34,084 nucleotides of DNA, from positions 1 to 34,084 of the forward strand of contig CAYSBK010000010.1 of NCBI GenBank assembly GCA_964429265.1, read 5' to 3'. This DNA is from CAYSBK01 sp964429265 (GTDB taxonomy: Bacteria > Planctomycetota > Phycisphaerae > Sedimentisphaerales > Anaerobacaceae). The notes under the pieces were generated by a model, which did not search any database, was not told where the DNA came from, and was given only the letters and a program-made list of their open reading frames with translations. Positions 1 to 7,995 of this stretch are shown here, piece after piece. The position numbers and the translations under genes were made by a program. Each line of letters begins with the position of its first letter. The stretch's first letter is position 1.

Positions 1-1
1 G

Positions 2-685
2 CTGATGCGGTTCATCCGGCGTGAATCGCTGAAGGCATCGTCGGAATTGGCGCGGCAGCGGGGCGTATTTGCGAACTTCAAGAAGTCGGTCTATGCCAAG
101 CGTAACAGGCGCATCCGCAATGCGACGGTCAACACGGTCGCGCCGACCGGGACCATAAGTATCATAGCAGGTTGCTCAAGCGGCATAGAGCCGTTGTTTG
201 CACTTAGCTTCGTGCGCAACGTCCTGGCGGGAGCGCGATTGTTCGAGACAAATCCATATTTCGAACAGGCCGCCAAGAAGCGTGGGCTTAACGTGGAGCA
301 AATCCTGGCTCAGCTTGCCCGGTGTGGTTCGCTTCGGCAGGTAAAGGGCGTACCGGCCGAGATGAAGAGAACTTTTGTTACGGCGTTTGACGTATCGCCG
401 CGACAGCATCTTCTGGTTCAGGCCGCCTTTCAGAAGTACACGGATAACGCGGTCTCCAAAACCATCAACCTGCCGGCCGATGCAGGCGTTGACGATGTCA
501 GGCAAATATATCTTCAGGCCCACAAGCTCAGGTGCAAAGGCATCACGGTTTACCGCTACGGCAGCAGGCCCCAGCAGGTGCTGAGCTTCGATTATGCGGC
601 GGTGCCTGCAGGCGGCGGCGGTGCGTTGTTTACCGTGGAGGCCGAATACTCGGGCGGCTGTGCGGCGGGGCGGTGCTGCTTCTAA
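2..685 (+). CDS. nrdJ: Adenosylcobalamin-dependent (class II) ribonucleotide reductase, C-terminal part
   Basis: This is the last 228 or so codons of a gene that begins outside the window; the frame is open from base 2. Class II enzymes reduce ribonucleotides to deoxyribonucleotides with coenzyme B12 and work with or without oxygen. The fragment carries the family's phosphate-binding and barrel segments: NTVAPTGTISIIAG with the following SSGIEP, then the AFQKYTDNAVSKTINLP block, then KGITVYRYGSR close to the end. The tail finishes with a Cys-rich stretch (GGCAAGRCCF), consistent with the C-terminal cysteine pair that re-reduces the active site. The C-terminus is short compared with the long class II form, which has an extra domain and a zinc-binding tail, so this is probably the compact variant. 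A B12-type importer at 29719-32493 fits a cofactor need. The family call is firm; the symbol follows family usage. Confidence 0.88.
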   Translation: MMRFIRRESLKASSELARQRGVFANFKKSVYAKRNRRIRNATVNTVAPTGTISIIAGCSSGIEPLFALSFVRNVLAGARLFETNPYFEQAAKKRGLNVEQILAQLARCGSLRQVKGVPAEMKRTFVTAFDVSPRQHLLVQAAFQKYTDNAVSKTINLPADAGVDDVRQIYLQAHKLRCKGITVYRYGSRPQQVLSFDYAAVPAGGGGALFTVEAEYSGGCAAGRCCF

Positions 686-787
686 GGGGGTGTTACCGGC
701 ACCTCAGGCGGCATCCGGCGAGTTTTCTGGAGAGTTCAAGCGCCAACATCCGATAAACCTCACAGTGTTTGTGCTGGAGGCTACGCG

Positions 788-1468
788 ATGGCGAAGTGGG
801 CGTTTTTGACGGTTGTGCTTTATATCTTGTTGGTGCTGGTGCTGTTTTTGCCTGCCCTGCACTGGGTGGTATTTCCATCCGGCGAAGGCGTTCCAGAGGT
901 TTTCGAAGGGTACGGTGGCCCGGGTTGTGTGGCCGTGGCGATTGTGGTTGCGGCCCAGATGTGTCTTCTCCTGGTGCCGGTCAAATCGGCCGATGCAAGC
1001 TACCGGCCGCAGCGCAGCATCTGGGTGCCGGTTGCGGCCAGCGGCCTGGCAATGGGCGTCTTGCTTGTGGGGATAATAATATGCGTTGCCTCGGTTATCT
1101 GGGGTGACGACATTCCCGATGTGATCGGCTGGGTGAGTCTGGGCGGGCTGGGCGTAAGCTGGCTGGTATGGTCGATACTTTTCTACAGGTTATATCGCTT
1201 TTCAGAACCCCGGAGGCTGATAGACCGGCTGGCAGCGTGGATGATTCGCGGCAGTATACTGGAGCTTCTTGTAGCGGTGCCCAGCCACATCATCGTTCGG
1301 CGCAGGGGCGACTGCTGCACCCCTGCGGCGACCTTTCTGGGTATCAGCACCGGCGTGGTGGTGATGGCGCTGGCCTTCGGGCCGGGGTTGTTCTTTTTGT
1401 TCCGCCGGCGTTTCGAGGCGATGAAGCCCAGAAGCCGTCGCCGTTCCCCGGTCGAGGGTGATGGTTAA
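788..1468 (+). CDS. Uncharacterised multi-pass membrane protein
   Basis: The 226-residue product has about six hydrophobic segments: residues 5-25, 45-65, 77-103, 117-140, 154-170 and 180-205. A short loop between the fifth and sixth holds RRRGDCCTP, with two adjacent cysteines, and the protein ends in a basic, Arg-rich tail. The start is supported by GGAGG at 776-780, seven bases before the ATG. It lies 102 bases after the ribonucleotide reductase and no promoter stands out in between, so it may be co-transcribed. Its TAA stop overlaps the TAA stop of the convergent rubrerythrin gene within a shared TTAA. I do not recognise a functional family, so this is a membrane protein of unknown role. 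Confidence 0.75.
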   Translation: MAKWAFLTVVLYILLVLVLFLPALHWVVFPSGEGVPEVFEGYGGPGCVAVAIVVAAQMCLLLVPVKSADASYRPQRSIWVPVAASGLAMGVLLVGIIICVASVIWGDDIPDVIGWVSLGGLGVSWLVWSILFYRLYRFSEPRRLIDRLAAWMIRGSILELLVAVPSHIIVRRRGDCCTPAATFLGISTGVVVMALAFGPGLFFLFRRRFEAMKPRSRRRSPVEGDG

Positions 1469-1965
1469 TCGACCTGTTTGAATCTTGCTTTCGGGGCGCC
1501 GCAGACCGGGCACTTTTCAGGCGGCTCGTCGAGCACGGTGTTTCCGCACACACCACAAACAAAGACCCTGTGGCCGGCCATATCCTTTCCACTTCTGACC
1601 GCATCGAGGGCCTCAAGATACAGGCTGTAGTGGACCTGCTCGACGGCCATAGCGTTCTTGAAGGAAGTCAGCGCCGCGGCGGCCTGTTCGCTGCGAGCCT
1701 GGGCGATGTAGCCGGGGTACATCTGCTTGAACTCGAAGCTCTCTCCTTCGACTGCCTGCTGCAGGTTTTCGGCGGTGGACTTGACCGCACCCATCGCCCG
1801 CAGGTGGGCGTGTGCGTGGATGGTTTCGGCCTCGGCGGCCGCGCGGAAAAGCCGGGCCACCATAGGTAGCTGCTCGGCGTCGGCCTTTTCGGCAAATGCA
1901 AGGTACTTGCGATTGGCCTGGCTTTCGCCGGCAAATGCCGCCTGCAGGTTCTCGCTGGTCGCCAT
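1465..1965 (-). CDS. rbr: Rubrerythrin (copy 1)
   Basis: The 166-residue product is a peroxide-reducing non-haem diiron protein of the cytoplasm. The N-terminal four-helix bundle shows the expected carboxylate and histidine ligands: E14 (in AGESQANRKY), E47 and H50 (ExxH), E75 and E78 (ExxE), E109 and H112. The C-terminal rubredoxin-like domain has two CxxC pairs, C137/C140 and C152/C155, for the FeS4 centre that passes electrons to the diiron site. It starts 36 bases after purH with AGAGGT a few bases upstream of the ATG, and is the last gene of the long minus-strand run headed by perR. The domain order is the usual one, but the protein is shorter than classical rubrerythrin of about 190 residues. 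Family assignment is secure; whether it is transcribed from perR or from its own promoter is not visible. Confidence 0.93.
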   Translation of the reverse strand: MATSENLQAAFAGESQANRKYLAFAEKADAEQLPMVARLFRAAAEAETIHAHAHLRAMGAVKSTAENLQQAVEGESFEFKQMYPGYIAQARSEQAAAALTSFKNAMAVEQVHYSLYLEALDAVRSGKDMAGHRVFVCGVCGNTVLDEPPEKCPVCGAPKARFKQVD

Positions 1966-2001
1966 CGGTTAACCTCTTTCTACATTTGGTCGGTTGCTGG
2001 A

Positions 2002-3612
2002 TTAGTGCCTGAAGTGGCGCTTTCCGGTAAAGGTCATCGCTATGCCGTGGCGGTCGGCGCAGGCGATGACTTCGTCGTCTTTGTTCGAGCCGCCCGGCTG
2101 AACGATGGCGGCGACCCCTGCCCTGGCAGCGTTTTCGATATTGTCGGGGAAGGGGAAGAATGCATCGGAGGCCATTACACAGCCGCGGCTGTCGTCGCCG
2201 GCGTGCTTGAAGGCGATAAGGCCCGACTCGACGCGGTTCATCTGCCCGGCCCCGACGCCTATTACCTTTCTGTTCTTCACGAGCACAATCGTGTTGCTCT
2301 TGGTATGCTTGGCTGTCAACCAGGCGATGCGCAGGTCTTCGAGCTGATCCGCAGTTGGTTTCTTCTTCGTCGGGTAGGTCAGTGCTTGTGGTTCCCAGCC
2401 GGCCAGGTCTCGCTGCTGCAGCAGCAGCCCGCCGACCACGCAGCGGACGTCATACTCGTTCCGGTCGATGTTGGTAGTGTCTATGGGGCCGGTCTGCATC
2501 AGCCTGACCCTGCTGCCCCAGCTTTTCAGCGTTCGAATAAGCTCGATGGCGTCTGGGTCGAAGCCCGGTGCGATGATAACTTCGGCGAAGAAGCCGGACG
2601 CGCCCCTGGTCTTTCCGAAGCGGCTGTATGATTCCATAATTGTTCGGGCAAGCTCGGCATCCACGGTTCGGTTCAGGGCGATTATGCCGCCGAACGCGCT
2701 GACGACGTCACCCTCGTAGGCCTTGCGGTAGGCCTCCTTGATGTCGTTGTCTATCGCGCAGCCGCAGGGGTTGAGGTGCTTGACGACTACGGCGGCGGGT
2801 TCTTCGAACTCCTTGACCAACTCAAAGGCCGCATTGGCGTCGAGCAGGTTGTTGAAGCTGATTTCCTTTCCACCGGGCAGCAGCTCGGCCTTGCCGACGG
2901 CGGTTTCCTTTGCGGCAGGCAGGCGGTAGTACGCGGCGCTCTGGTGTGGGTTTTCACCGTAACGCAAGTCGGCGGCTTTTATGAGCGCCAGGGATACTCG
3001 CGTGGGATAAGTCTCACCTGCACAGCTGCTGAGGTATTTCGAGATGGCCGCGTCATATGCGGCGGTCAAGGCAAAGGCCTGGCGGGCAAGCTCACTGCGG
3101 GTCTGCTGCGATATGCAGCCGTCCTTTTCTGCCATTTCCGCAAGGACCCTGTCGTACTGGGCGGGGTCTGTAACGACGGTGACGAAGCGGTGGTTCTTCG
3201 CGGCCGACCGCAGCATACTCGGTCCGCCGATGTCGATGTTCTCGATGGCCTCTTCGAACGTACAACCGGGTTTGGCGATGGTAGCCTCGAAGGGATAAAG
3301 ATTAACGCAGACCAGGTCTATGGGTTCGATTTTGTGTTGGGCCAGGGCTTCGGCGTGGTCCTTCTTGTCGCGCAGAGCCAGAAGTGCGCCGTGTATTTTC
3401 GGGTGAAGGGTCTTGACCCGGCCGTCCATCATTTCGGGAAAACCCGTGACAGATTCGATGGGGGTAACGTCGATGCCTGCGTCAGCGAGCGTGCGGGCCG
3501 TGCCGCCGGTACTGATTATCTTTACCCCCATACCCTTGAGCTTGCGGGCGAACTCGACGACACCCTTCTTGTCCGAAACACTGATCAGGGCTGTGTTGAT
3601 TTTTACGTCCAT
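2002..3612 (-). CDS. purH: Bifunctional AICAR transformylase / IMP cyclohydrolase PurH
   Basis: The 536-residue enzyme catalyses the last two steps of purine synthesis: formyl transfer from 10-formyl-THF to AICAR, then cyclisation to IMP. The N-terminal IMP cyclohydrolase (about residues 1-200) shows KIISTGGTART and RVKTLHPKIHGALL. The C-terminal transformylase has the catalytic Lys-His pair K278/H279 in VVVKHLNPCG, and the protein ends in the typical RHFRH. The length is normal. AAGGAG lies about seven bases before the ATG. Its neighbours on the same strand are a PQQ-propeller gene upstream (56 bases away) and a rubrerythrin downstream. No other purine gene is nearby, so purH sits here as an isolated housekeeping gene in a run of envelope and stress genes. 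Confidence 0.97.
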   Translation of the reverse strand: MDVKINTALISVSDKKGVVEFARKLKGMGVKIISTGGTARTLADAGIDVTPIESVTGFPEMMDGRVKTLHPKIHGALLALRDKKDHAEALAQHKIEPIDLVCVNLYPFEATIAKPGCTFEEAIENIDIGGPSMLRSAAKNHRFVTVVTDPAQYDRVLAEMAEKDGCISQQTRSELARQAFALTAAYDAAISKYLSSCAGETYPTRVSLALIKAADLRYGENPHQSAAYYRLPAAKETAVGKAELLPGGKEISFNNLLDANAAFELVKEFEEPAAVVVKHLNPCGCAIDNDIKEAYRKAYEGDVVSAFGGIIALNRTVDAELARTIMESYSRFGKTRGASGFFAEVIIAPGFDPDAIELIRTLKSWGSRVRLMQTGPIDTTNIDRNEYDVRCVVGGLLLQQRDLAGWEPQALTYPTKKKPTADQLEDLRIAWLTAKHTKSNTIVLVKNRKVIGVGAGQMNRVESGLIAFKHAGDDSRGCVMASDAFFPFPDNIENAARAGVAAIVQPGGSNKDDEVIACADRHGIAMTFTGKRHFRH

Positions 3613-3668
3613 CTCAACTCCTTTTTACGATTTGGCGACTGAAGACTTCCGTTGAATCCGTTGAACAG

Positions 3669-4814
3669 CTACTCGAGCGGCACCAGGCAGAGAATTCGGC
3701 CCCGGTCATCCGCAACGTACAATCGTGAGTCGTTCGGATTGACAGCATAGACCCTCACGGGCGCGAAGTTCACCGAGCGCAGGCTCTTGCCGGTTTTCCG
3801 GTTCACGACAACCAGTTGAGCGGGTTTTTTCAGTACGTAACCGGCCTCGGCCGTTTCTGCAAGCACAGCGACAGCATTTTCGAGTTTCCACAACGCCGAG
3901 CCGGTCGTCTTGTCGATCGCGACTATGCCCTTGTCGTCGATAGGTTGATAGACGGCGTCGCGGCTTACCATAGGCCCTCTGCTGAGCAGTGCCGGGACCT
4001 GGCATCTCCATACGGGCCTGATGGGTCGGCGGGTGTCAAGCCTGTAAACGTAAGTGTCGGCACTGGCGGCAAACAGGACTTGTCCTTCTGCGGTTATCGG
4101 TTCGGTAACGCGGTCACCAGCCTTGAATTGCCACAACATCTGCGGCGCATCGGGTCTGATGACGATGATTTCGCCGACTGCCGTGGCGAAGGCCACCATA
4201 TCCTGTTCGGCGGCGACGGCGGTGATTGCAGACCGGCTTGGGGCGGCGGCCTCAAACATCTTGACCCTGTCGGCGACACGGAAGGCACGGAGGCGGCCGT
4301 CCACTCCGGGCACGTAATAAAACGAATCGTTGCGGGCGGGCAGGCAGCTAACGCCGAACTCCATACCCTTGCTGAGCGTGGTAGCACCGCTGTTGGGGTC
4401 GAGCTCGATCAGCTCATTGCCCACCACTGAAAGCACACGGTCGCGGTAAAGGCTGAATCCAAGCACCACCAGCCCTGGTGCTGCGAATGACCTGCTGAAT
4501 ACGGTTTTGCCGGTTGTTCTGTCGAGTGAGAACAGATAATTGCGGTCGGTAAGTCCGTAAAGGCGGTCTTTCAGTACGATTAGCCTGTCAAGCTTTTCGC
4601 CTTTGACCAGGGGCAGGTCGCTGTGCCACACGATTCGCAAGCCGGCTTCCTTCAGCATCTCCGGCCAGAGCAACCGGTCGGGACCGGTCTGAGCAGCGGT
4701 CGTGGCTGCAAGGGAAACGGCGACAAGAAGAGACAGGGCCAGACCCGTGCAACGAGCCTTCCGCGTTACGGTGGATTTACTCGAACGGCAACCAGGCAAG
4801 TCAATCTTTTTCAT
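3669..4814 (-). CDS. Secreted PQQ-type beta-propeller repeat protein
   Basis: The 381-residue product starts with a signal peptide (hydrophobic core GLALSLLVAVSLAATTAAQ, cleavage near residue 42). The rest is made of propeller blades with the recurring pattern of a short strand, then D-x-x-TGK or N-x-KTGK, seen at DRTTGKTVFS, DKTTGSALWK and NRKTGKSLRS. This pattern is typical of PQQ-like or BamB-like eight-bladed propellers, which act as periplasmic or outer-membrane scaffolds. Neither cofactor-binding residues nor a lipobox cysteine is evident, so an enzymatic role is not supported. I prefer the ATG at 4814 because GGAG lies six bases upstream of it; an in-frame ATG at 4820 directly abuts that GGAG. 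It follows the small gene 4839-5132 by 24 bases and is probably in one operon with it. Confidence 0.85.
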   Translation of the reverse strand: MKKIDLPGCRSSKSTVTRKARCTGLALSLLVAVSLAATTAAQTGPDRLLWPEMLKEAGLRIVWHSDLPLVKGEKLDRLIVLKDRLYGLTDRNYLFSLDRTTGKTVFSRSFAAPGLVVLGFSLYRDRVLSVVGNELIELDPNSGATTLSKGMEFGVSCLPARNDSFYYVPGVDGRLRAFRVADRVKMFEAAAPSRSAITAVAAEQDMVAFATAVGEIIVIRPDAPQMLWQFKAGDRVTEPITAEGQVLFAASADTYVYRLDTRRPIRPVWRCQVPALLSRGPMVSRDAVYQPIDDKGIVAIDKTTGSALWKLENAVAVLAETAEAGYVLKKPAQLVVVNRKTGKSLRSVNFAPVRVYAVNPNDSRLYVADDRGRILCLVPLE

Positions 4815-4838
4815 CACCATCTCCGGCTCTATGGGTTG

Positions 4839-5132
4839 TCAGGGCATCTCCACATAATCTGCGAGGTCCACCTTATGTTCGGCTTCGAACTTTCGCATAT
4901 GTTCGATTCTTTCGATGTCGTCTTTTATCCTGTTGGCCAGCTTGAATATGTACGGTTTGCCGGCGAGCCGATTGTTCAAGTCATCCAGCATCGGCTCCCA
5001 GCGGCCGCCGTAGAGTTGGGCCTTGAGGATAACAAGCATACGGTATTCATCACTAAGGTTGTTTACGAAGTCGGTGACCGCTTTGTCGGCGGTTCGGGCG
5101 CTGCGTTTACTGTGCCGGTCCGTTCTGGTCAT
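4839..5132 (-). CDS. Small helical protein of unknown function
   Basis: The 97-residue product is polar and predicted helical. It has a basic N-terminus (MTRTDRHSKRSARTADKA) and later helices with regular charged residues (NRIKDDIERIEHMRKFEAEH). There is no signal peptide, membrane segment or cysteine motif. Its ATG overlaps the TGA of an upstream reading frame in the arrangement ATGA (bases 5129-5132), the signature of translational coupling. That upstream frame is the likely true end of the TPR gene (see the frameshift note at 5129-5299). The PQQ-propeller gene follows 24 bases later. I recognise no family. Context suggests it works with the envelope TPR and propeller proteins, perhaps as a cytoplasmic partner; this is inference only. 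Confidence 0.72.
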   Translation of the reverse strand: MTRTDRHSKRSARTADKAVTDFVNNLSDEYRMLVILKAQLYGGRWEPMLDDLNNRLAGKPYIFKLANRIKDDIERIEHMRKFEAEHKVDLADYVEMP

Positions 5133-5299
5133 CTGTAACCTGCGGCCCGTCCAACTTTGCCACCACTGGTTTCGGGACGGAAGCCGGTTTTGCCGGTTCC
5201 GTCGGCCGCAATGGTACCGGCAGCGGTGACAGATTTCAACACCTTTTCGAGATCGTCCGGTGCAGGCGGGTTATGGGCCGGGTTGGCGGTGCTTGGGGG
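5129..5299 (-). other. Out-of-frame continuation of the TPR gene (probable frameshift)
   Basis: After the run of five C (minus strand; plus-strand G at 5295-5299) the alternative frame reads STANPAHNPPAPDDLEKVLK and on through a Gly/Thr-rich tail to a TGA at 5129-5131. That stop overlaps the ATG of the small gene at 5132 as ATGA. Removing one base of the run joins this frame to the TPR gene smoothly. The annotated frame instead ends in KHRQPGP and leaves a gap of 138 bases to the next start. The cause could be a sequencing error, a true mutation or slippage, and the sequence alone cannot decide. Confidence 0.6.
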
Positions 5300-6983
5300 C
5301 GGCTTCGGCGGCTTGCGCGAGGATCGCGGCTGCCGGAACATCCGGCATCTTCTCGGCGGCGGCCTTGAGGGCCTCGGCAGCATGGTCGAAGCGGCCAAGC
5401 TGGTAATAAACATATCCCAGCAGGAATTGCAGTTCGGGTGAACCGTATTCCTTAAAGAGGCGTTCCATTTCGCCGACGCGCATATCCACGGTGTCGCGAT
5501 CCAGAAGCACAAAGCTGGCCGCAAGCTGCTTGAAGATACCAGGCTTCGTTCCTTCGGCGGTTTCGGATACAGCAAGGGCTTCGACGGCACGGGTAAGAAA
5601 CAGGGCGCTGCCGATGTATTCACCGGCACCAAGCAAGGCGTGGCTCTTGCCTGCAAGGGCAAGTGGGTGGTCCTTTACGTAGGCGGACGCCAGGGTGTAG
5701 GCGTCAGCGGCCTTGTAGTATCTTCCCTGCTGGAGGTAGGTCCGCCCCGCCCGCAACTGTTGCTGGATGCCTTTCCGAACAAAGGCGTCGAAACCACCCG
5801 CCTCGCGGATCAACTGCTGGGCGCGGCGCTTGTCGGCCGGGACCTGATAACCGGCGGCGGCCTGGCCAGCGGCGGGCGTGATATTGGCGGCGGCACCGAC
5901 GTCGGCTTTTTCATAGAGGGCCCGGTCGGTACCGGCTGGCGGAGGGGCTTCGACGATTGTGCCTGAAGCAGCAGTGGTTTGGGGTTGTTCTTGCAGCCGC
6001 CGCTGCATATAGCGCTCAAGAAGCTGGTCGAATTGGGCCTGGCCGGTGGGCTGTTGTATCGCAGGCGGCGGCGAGAGCTGTTCGGTGTCGCCGGGCTGCG
6101 GTCGGCCCGGCTGGGGCTGTGTAAGCTGCGGCTGGTGTTGTAACTGCCGGGTCGTATCGCGCGGCGTCGGGATGGTTGAATCGGCTTGCGGCTGTTGCCG
6201 CAAATCGCCGGTGATGTGCCCAGGGGCAATCAGCGGCGGTAACTGGCGCAACTGCTGGCGGCCGGCCGGTACCTTTGGGGCTGTTACGCGAAGCTGCTGA
6301 AGGTTCAGGCCGTTGCGGGGTTGGGTCGGCGACTGGGCGGCTTCGGCCTGCTGTGAGGTTGTGCGCGTTCGAAGCTCGGTGAGGATTTCAGTGAACCTCT
6401 TGTCGGGCATGGGAGCAACCAGGCCAATGCCGGAGGTCTGACGGCCGGTAGTTGTTTGCCGGGACAGGTAGAATCTTTCGAAGGACTCGGCCGTGCTGCC
6501 ATAGAACGGCTGGGCCGACAGAACCTGCCGGCCGGTGTAGGGCCAGTTTGAGCCGGTGCGGTCGCTGAGTCGTTGGCTGGCCTGGCTCGTGGTGGGCCGT
6601 ATCAGCCTTCCCCAGGCTGCGCTGGTGGCCGAGACGCTCCGGGAAGGCGAGTAAAAGGGCTGGATGCTGCCAGTGAAACCGAGGTTTTCGGAACCGGCCG
6701 AGTATCTCAGGAAGGAATCCAGTGCCGACGAGCCCAGGCCGGCCCGGAAATAGGTGGACGAGCGATAGGGCACGATACCTCGAAAGTGCTTACCACCGGT
6801 TACATTGCCGGTCACGATGAGGTTGCCGGCAGCCGAGGAAGTACCCGTAACAGCGGCGTTACCGGTGCTGACGCTGCTGGGTGGAACGGTCGGCGGGCCG
6901 GCCGGGTTGTATAGGTTCTGGCCGGCGGCACCGGCGCAAAGGCACCAGATTACCGAGATTGTGAGCAGAACTCGCGCTTCCAT
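5271..6983 (-). CDS. Secreted Pro/Gln-rich protein with C-terminal TPR domain (3' end probably frameshifted)
   Basis: The 570-residue reading frame starts with a signal peptide (MEARVLLTISVIWCLCAGAAG). A central low-complexity region rich in Pro and Gln follows (about residues 220-350). The C-terminal third, about residues 400-550, is helical and TPR-like, with segments such as GRTYLQQGRYYKAADAYTLA and GYVYYQLGRFDHAAEALKAA. I chose the ATG at 6983 because the signal peptide begins there; an in-frame GTG at 7019 would add twelve residues before it. The frame stops at 5271. However, the neighbouring frame after a G5 run (5295-5299, plus-strand bases) continues about 47 plausible residues and ends in an ATGA overlap with the next gene, so the real protein is probably about 610 residues. 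It is probably a periplasmic assembly or scaffold protein; the function is unknown. Confidence 0.78.
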   Translation of the reverse strand: MEARVLLTISVIWCLCAGAAGQNLYNPAGPPTVPPSSVSTGNAAVTGTSSAAGNLIVTGNVTGGKHFRGIVPYRSSTYFRAGLGSSALDSFLRYSAGSENLGFTGSIQPFYSPSRSVSATSAAWGRLIRPTTSQASQRLSDRTGSNWPYTGRQVLSAQPFYGSTAESFERFYLSRQTTTGRQTSGIGLVAPMPDKRFTEILTELRTRTTSQQAEAAQSPTQPRNGLNLQQLRVTAPKVPAGRQQLRQLPPLIAPGHITGDLRQQPQADSTIPTPRDTTRQLQHQPQLTQPQPGRPQPGDTEQLSPPPAIQQPTGQAQFDQLLERYMQRRLQEQPQTTAASGTIVEAPPPAGTDRALYEKADVGAAANITPAAGQAAAGYQVPADKRRAQQLIREAGGFDAFVRKGIQQQLRAGRTYLQQGRYYKAADAYTLASAYVKDHPLALAGKSHALLGAGEYIGSALFLTRAVEALAVSETAEGTKPGIFKQLAASFVLLDRDTVDMRVGEMERLFKEYGSPELQFLLGYVYYQLGRFDHAAEALKAAAEKMPDVPAAAILAQAAEAAPKHRQPGP

Positions 6984-7071
6984 AGTACTTTCTACCTGCT
7001 CCGGCCAGATCGGGTTCACCGCTTTGCGGCGGCAAACGGTAATCAGCCGAAATCACCCGGCCGAAGACCGC

Positions 7072-7938
7072 TTAGGCCCTGTCGCGGTTATATTTCGGCT
7101 TTTGTGCCCACCCCAGTTTAGTAGCAAGGGTGTCCCATTGAGTGCGAAGGGGGTTGTTCACAACAAGGAACTTGCCGGCGTGGCGTTCGATGTGAACGGT
7201 CTGGCCGGTCGAGAGGCCGCAGCAGTGCTGGCCGTCCACCGAGACGGTGGTCCCCTCGTTGAGCCTTACACCGCGAACCTCGACCCGGCGAGCGGCGTCG
7301 ATGACAATCGGCCTGAAGCTCAGGGAATGCGGGCAGATTGCGGTGATGACCATCGCCTCGAGGTTGCCCGAGACTATCGGACCACCGGCCGAAAGATTAT
7401 AGGCCGTCGAGCCGGTTGGGGTGCAGACGATGAGACCGTCGCTGACACAGCTTACGGGGGCCTGGCCGGCAACGCATATCTGCAGCTCGATCATCCGGAA
7501 GGGCGGTCCCGCCGTGATGAAAACGTCATTTATGGCCGCCGATGAGAACTGCTGCTGTCGGCCTCGGACGACGCTGCACTTGAGCATCATTCTTTCTTCT
7601 ATGACCGCCCGGCCGGCTGCTATGGTGGGCAGGTATTGTTGCAGTTCGGCGAGACTGAACTCGGCCAGGAAGCCGAGCTTGCCGAGGTTGACGCCGATGA
7701 CGGGCACGTTGGAGTCGCTTAGCTGGCGGGCGGCAGCGATTATCGAGCCGTCGCCGCCGAAGACGACGGCATAATCGGCGTCTTGCAGCACGTCGGCAGT
7801 GCACTGGTCGATGCCGCAGGTGGCTATGGTTTGGACCTTGCCGCGGCAGTAGTCGGCAAACTGCTCCACGGCGGTCTTGACGTCGCCCTTGCTTGGGTCT
7901 GCGAAAATCACAACCTTGGGCAAATCACCACTAGTCAC
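7072..7938 (-). CDS. nadK: NAD kinase
   Basis: The 288-residue enzyme phosphorylates NAD to NADP in the cytoplasm. The diagnostic GGDG motif is at residues 61-64 (VVFGGDGSIIAAA), followed by GVNLGKLGFLAEF and the conserved SDGLIVCTPTGSTAYNLSAG block that binds NAD. The length fits bacterial NAD kinases. The start is a GTG; GGAG lies about ten bases upstream. It follows the flavodiiron gene by 57 bases on the same strand. NADPH supply fits with the peroxide and oxygen defence genes just upstream, though nadK is also a housekeeping gene and the link may be positional only. Confidence 0.95.
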   Translation of the reverse strand: MTSGDLPKVVIFADPSKGDVKTAVEQFADYCRGKVQTIATCGIDQCTADVLQDADYAVVFGGDGSIIAAARQLSDSNVPVIGVNLGKLGFLAEFSLAELQQYLPTIAAGRAVIEERMMLKCSVVRGRQQQFSSAAINDVFITAGPPFRMIELQICVAGQAPVSCVSDGLIVCTPTGSTAYNLSAGGPIVSGNLEAMVITAICPHSLSFRPIVIDAARRVEVRGVRLNEGTTVSVDGQHCCGLSTGQTVHIERHAGKFLVVNNPLRTQWDTLATKLGWAQKPKYNRDRA

Positions 7939-7995
7939 AAGTGAGGCTCCGGAGCGGCCTATTCGGCAACGGCGGCCGCGTTTGCAGCATCGGCT

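Noticed and set aside
2776..3642. 288-codon plus-strand frame
   Set aside because: Antisense shadow of purH, which is clearly the real gene.
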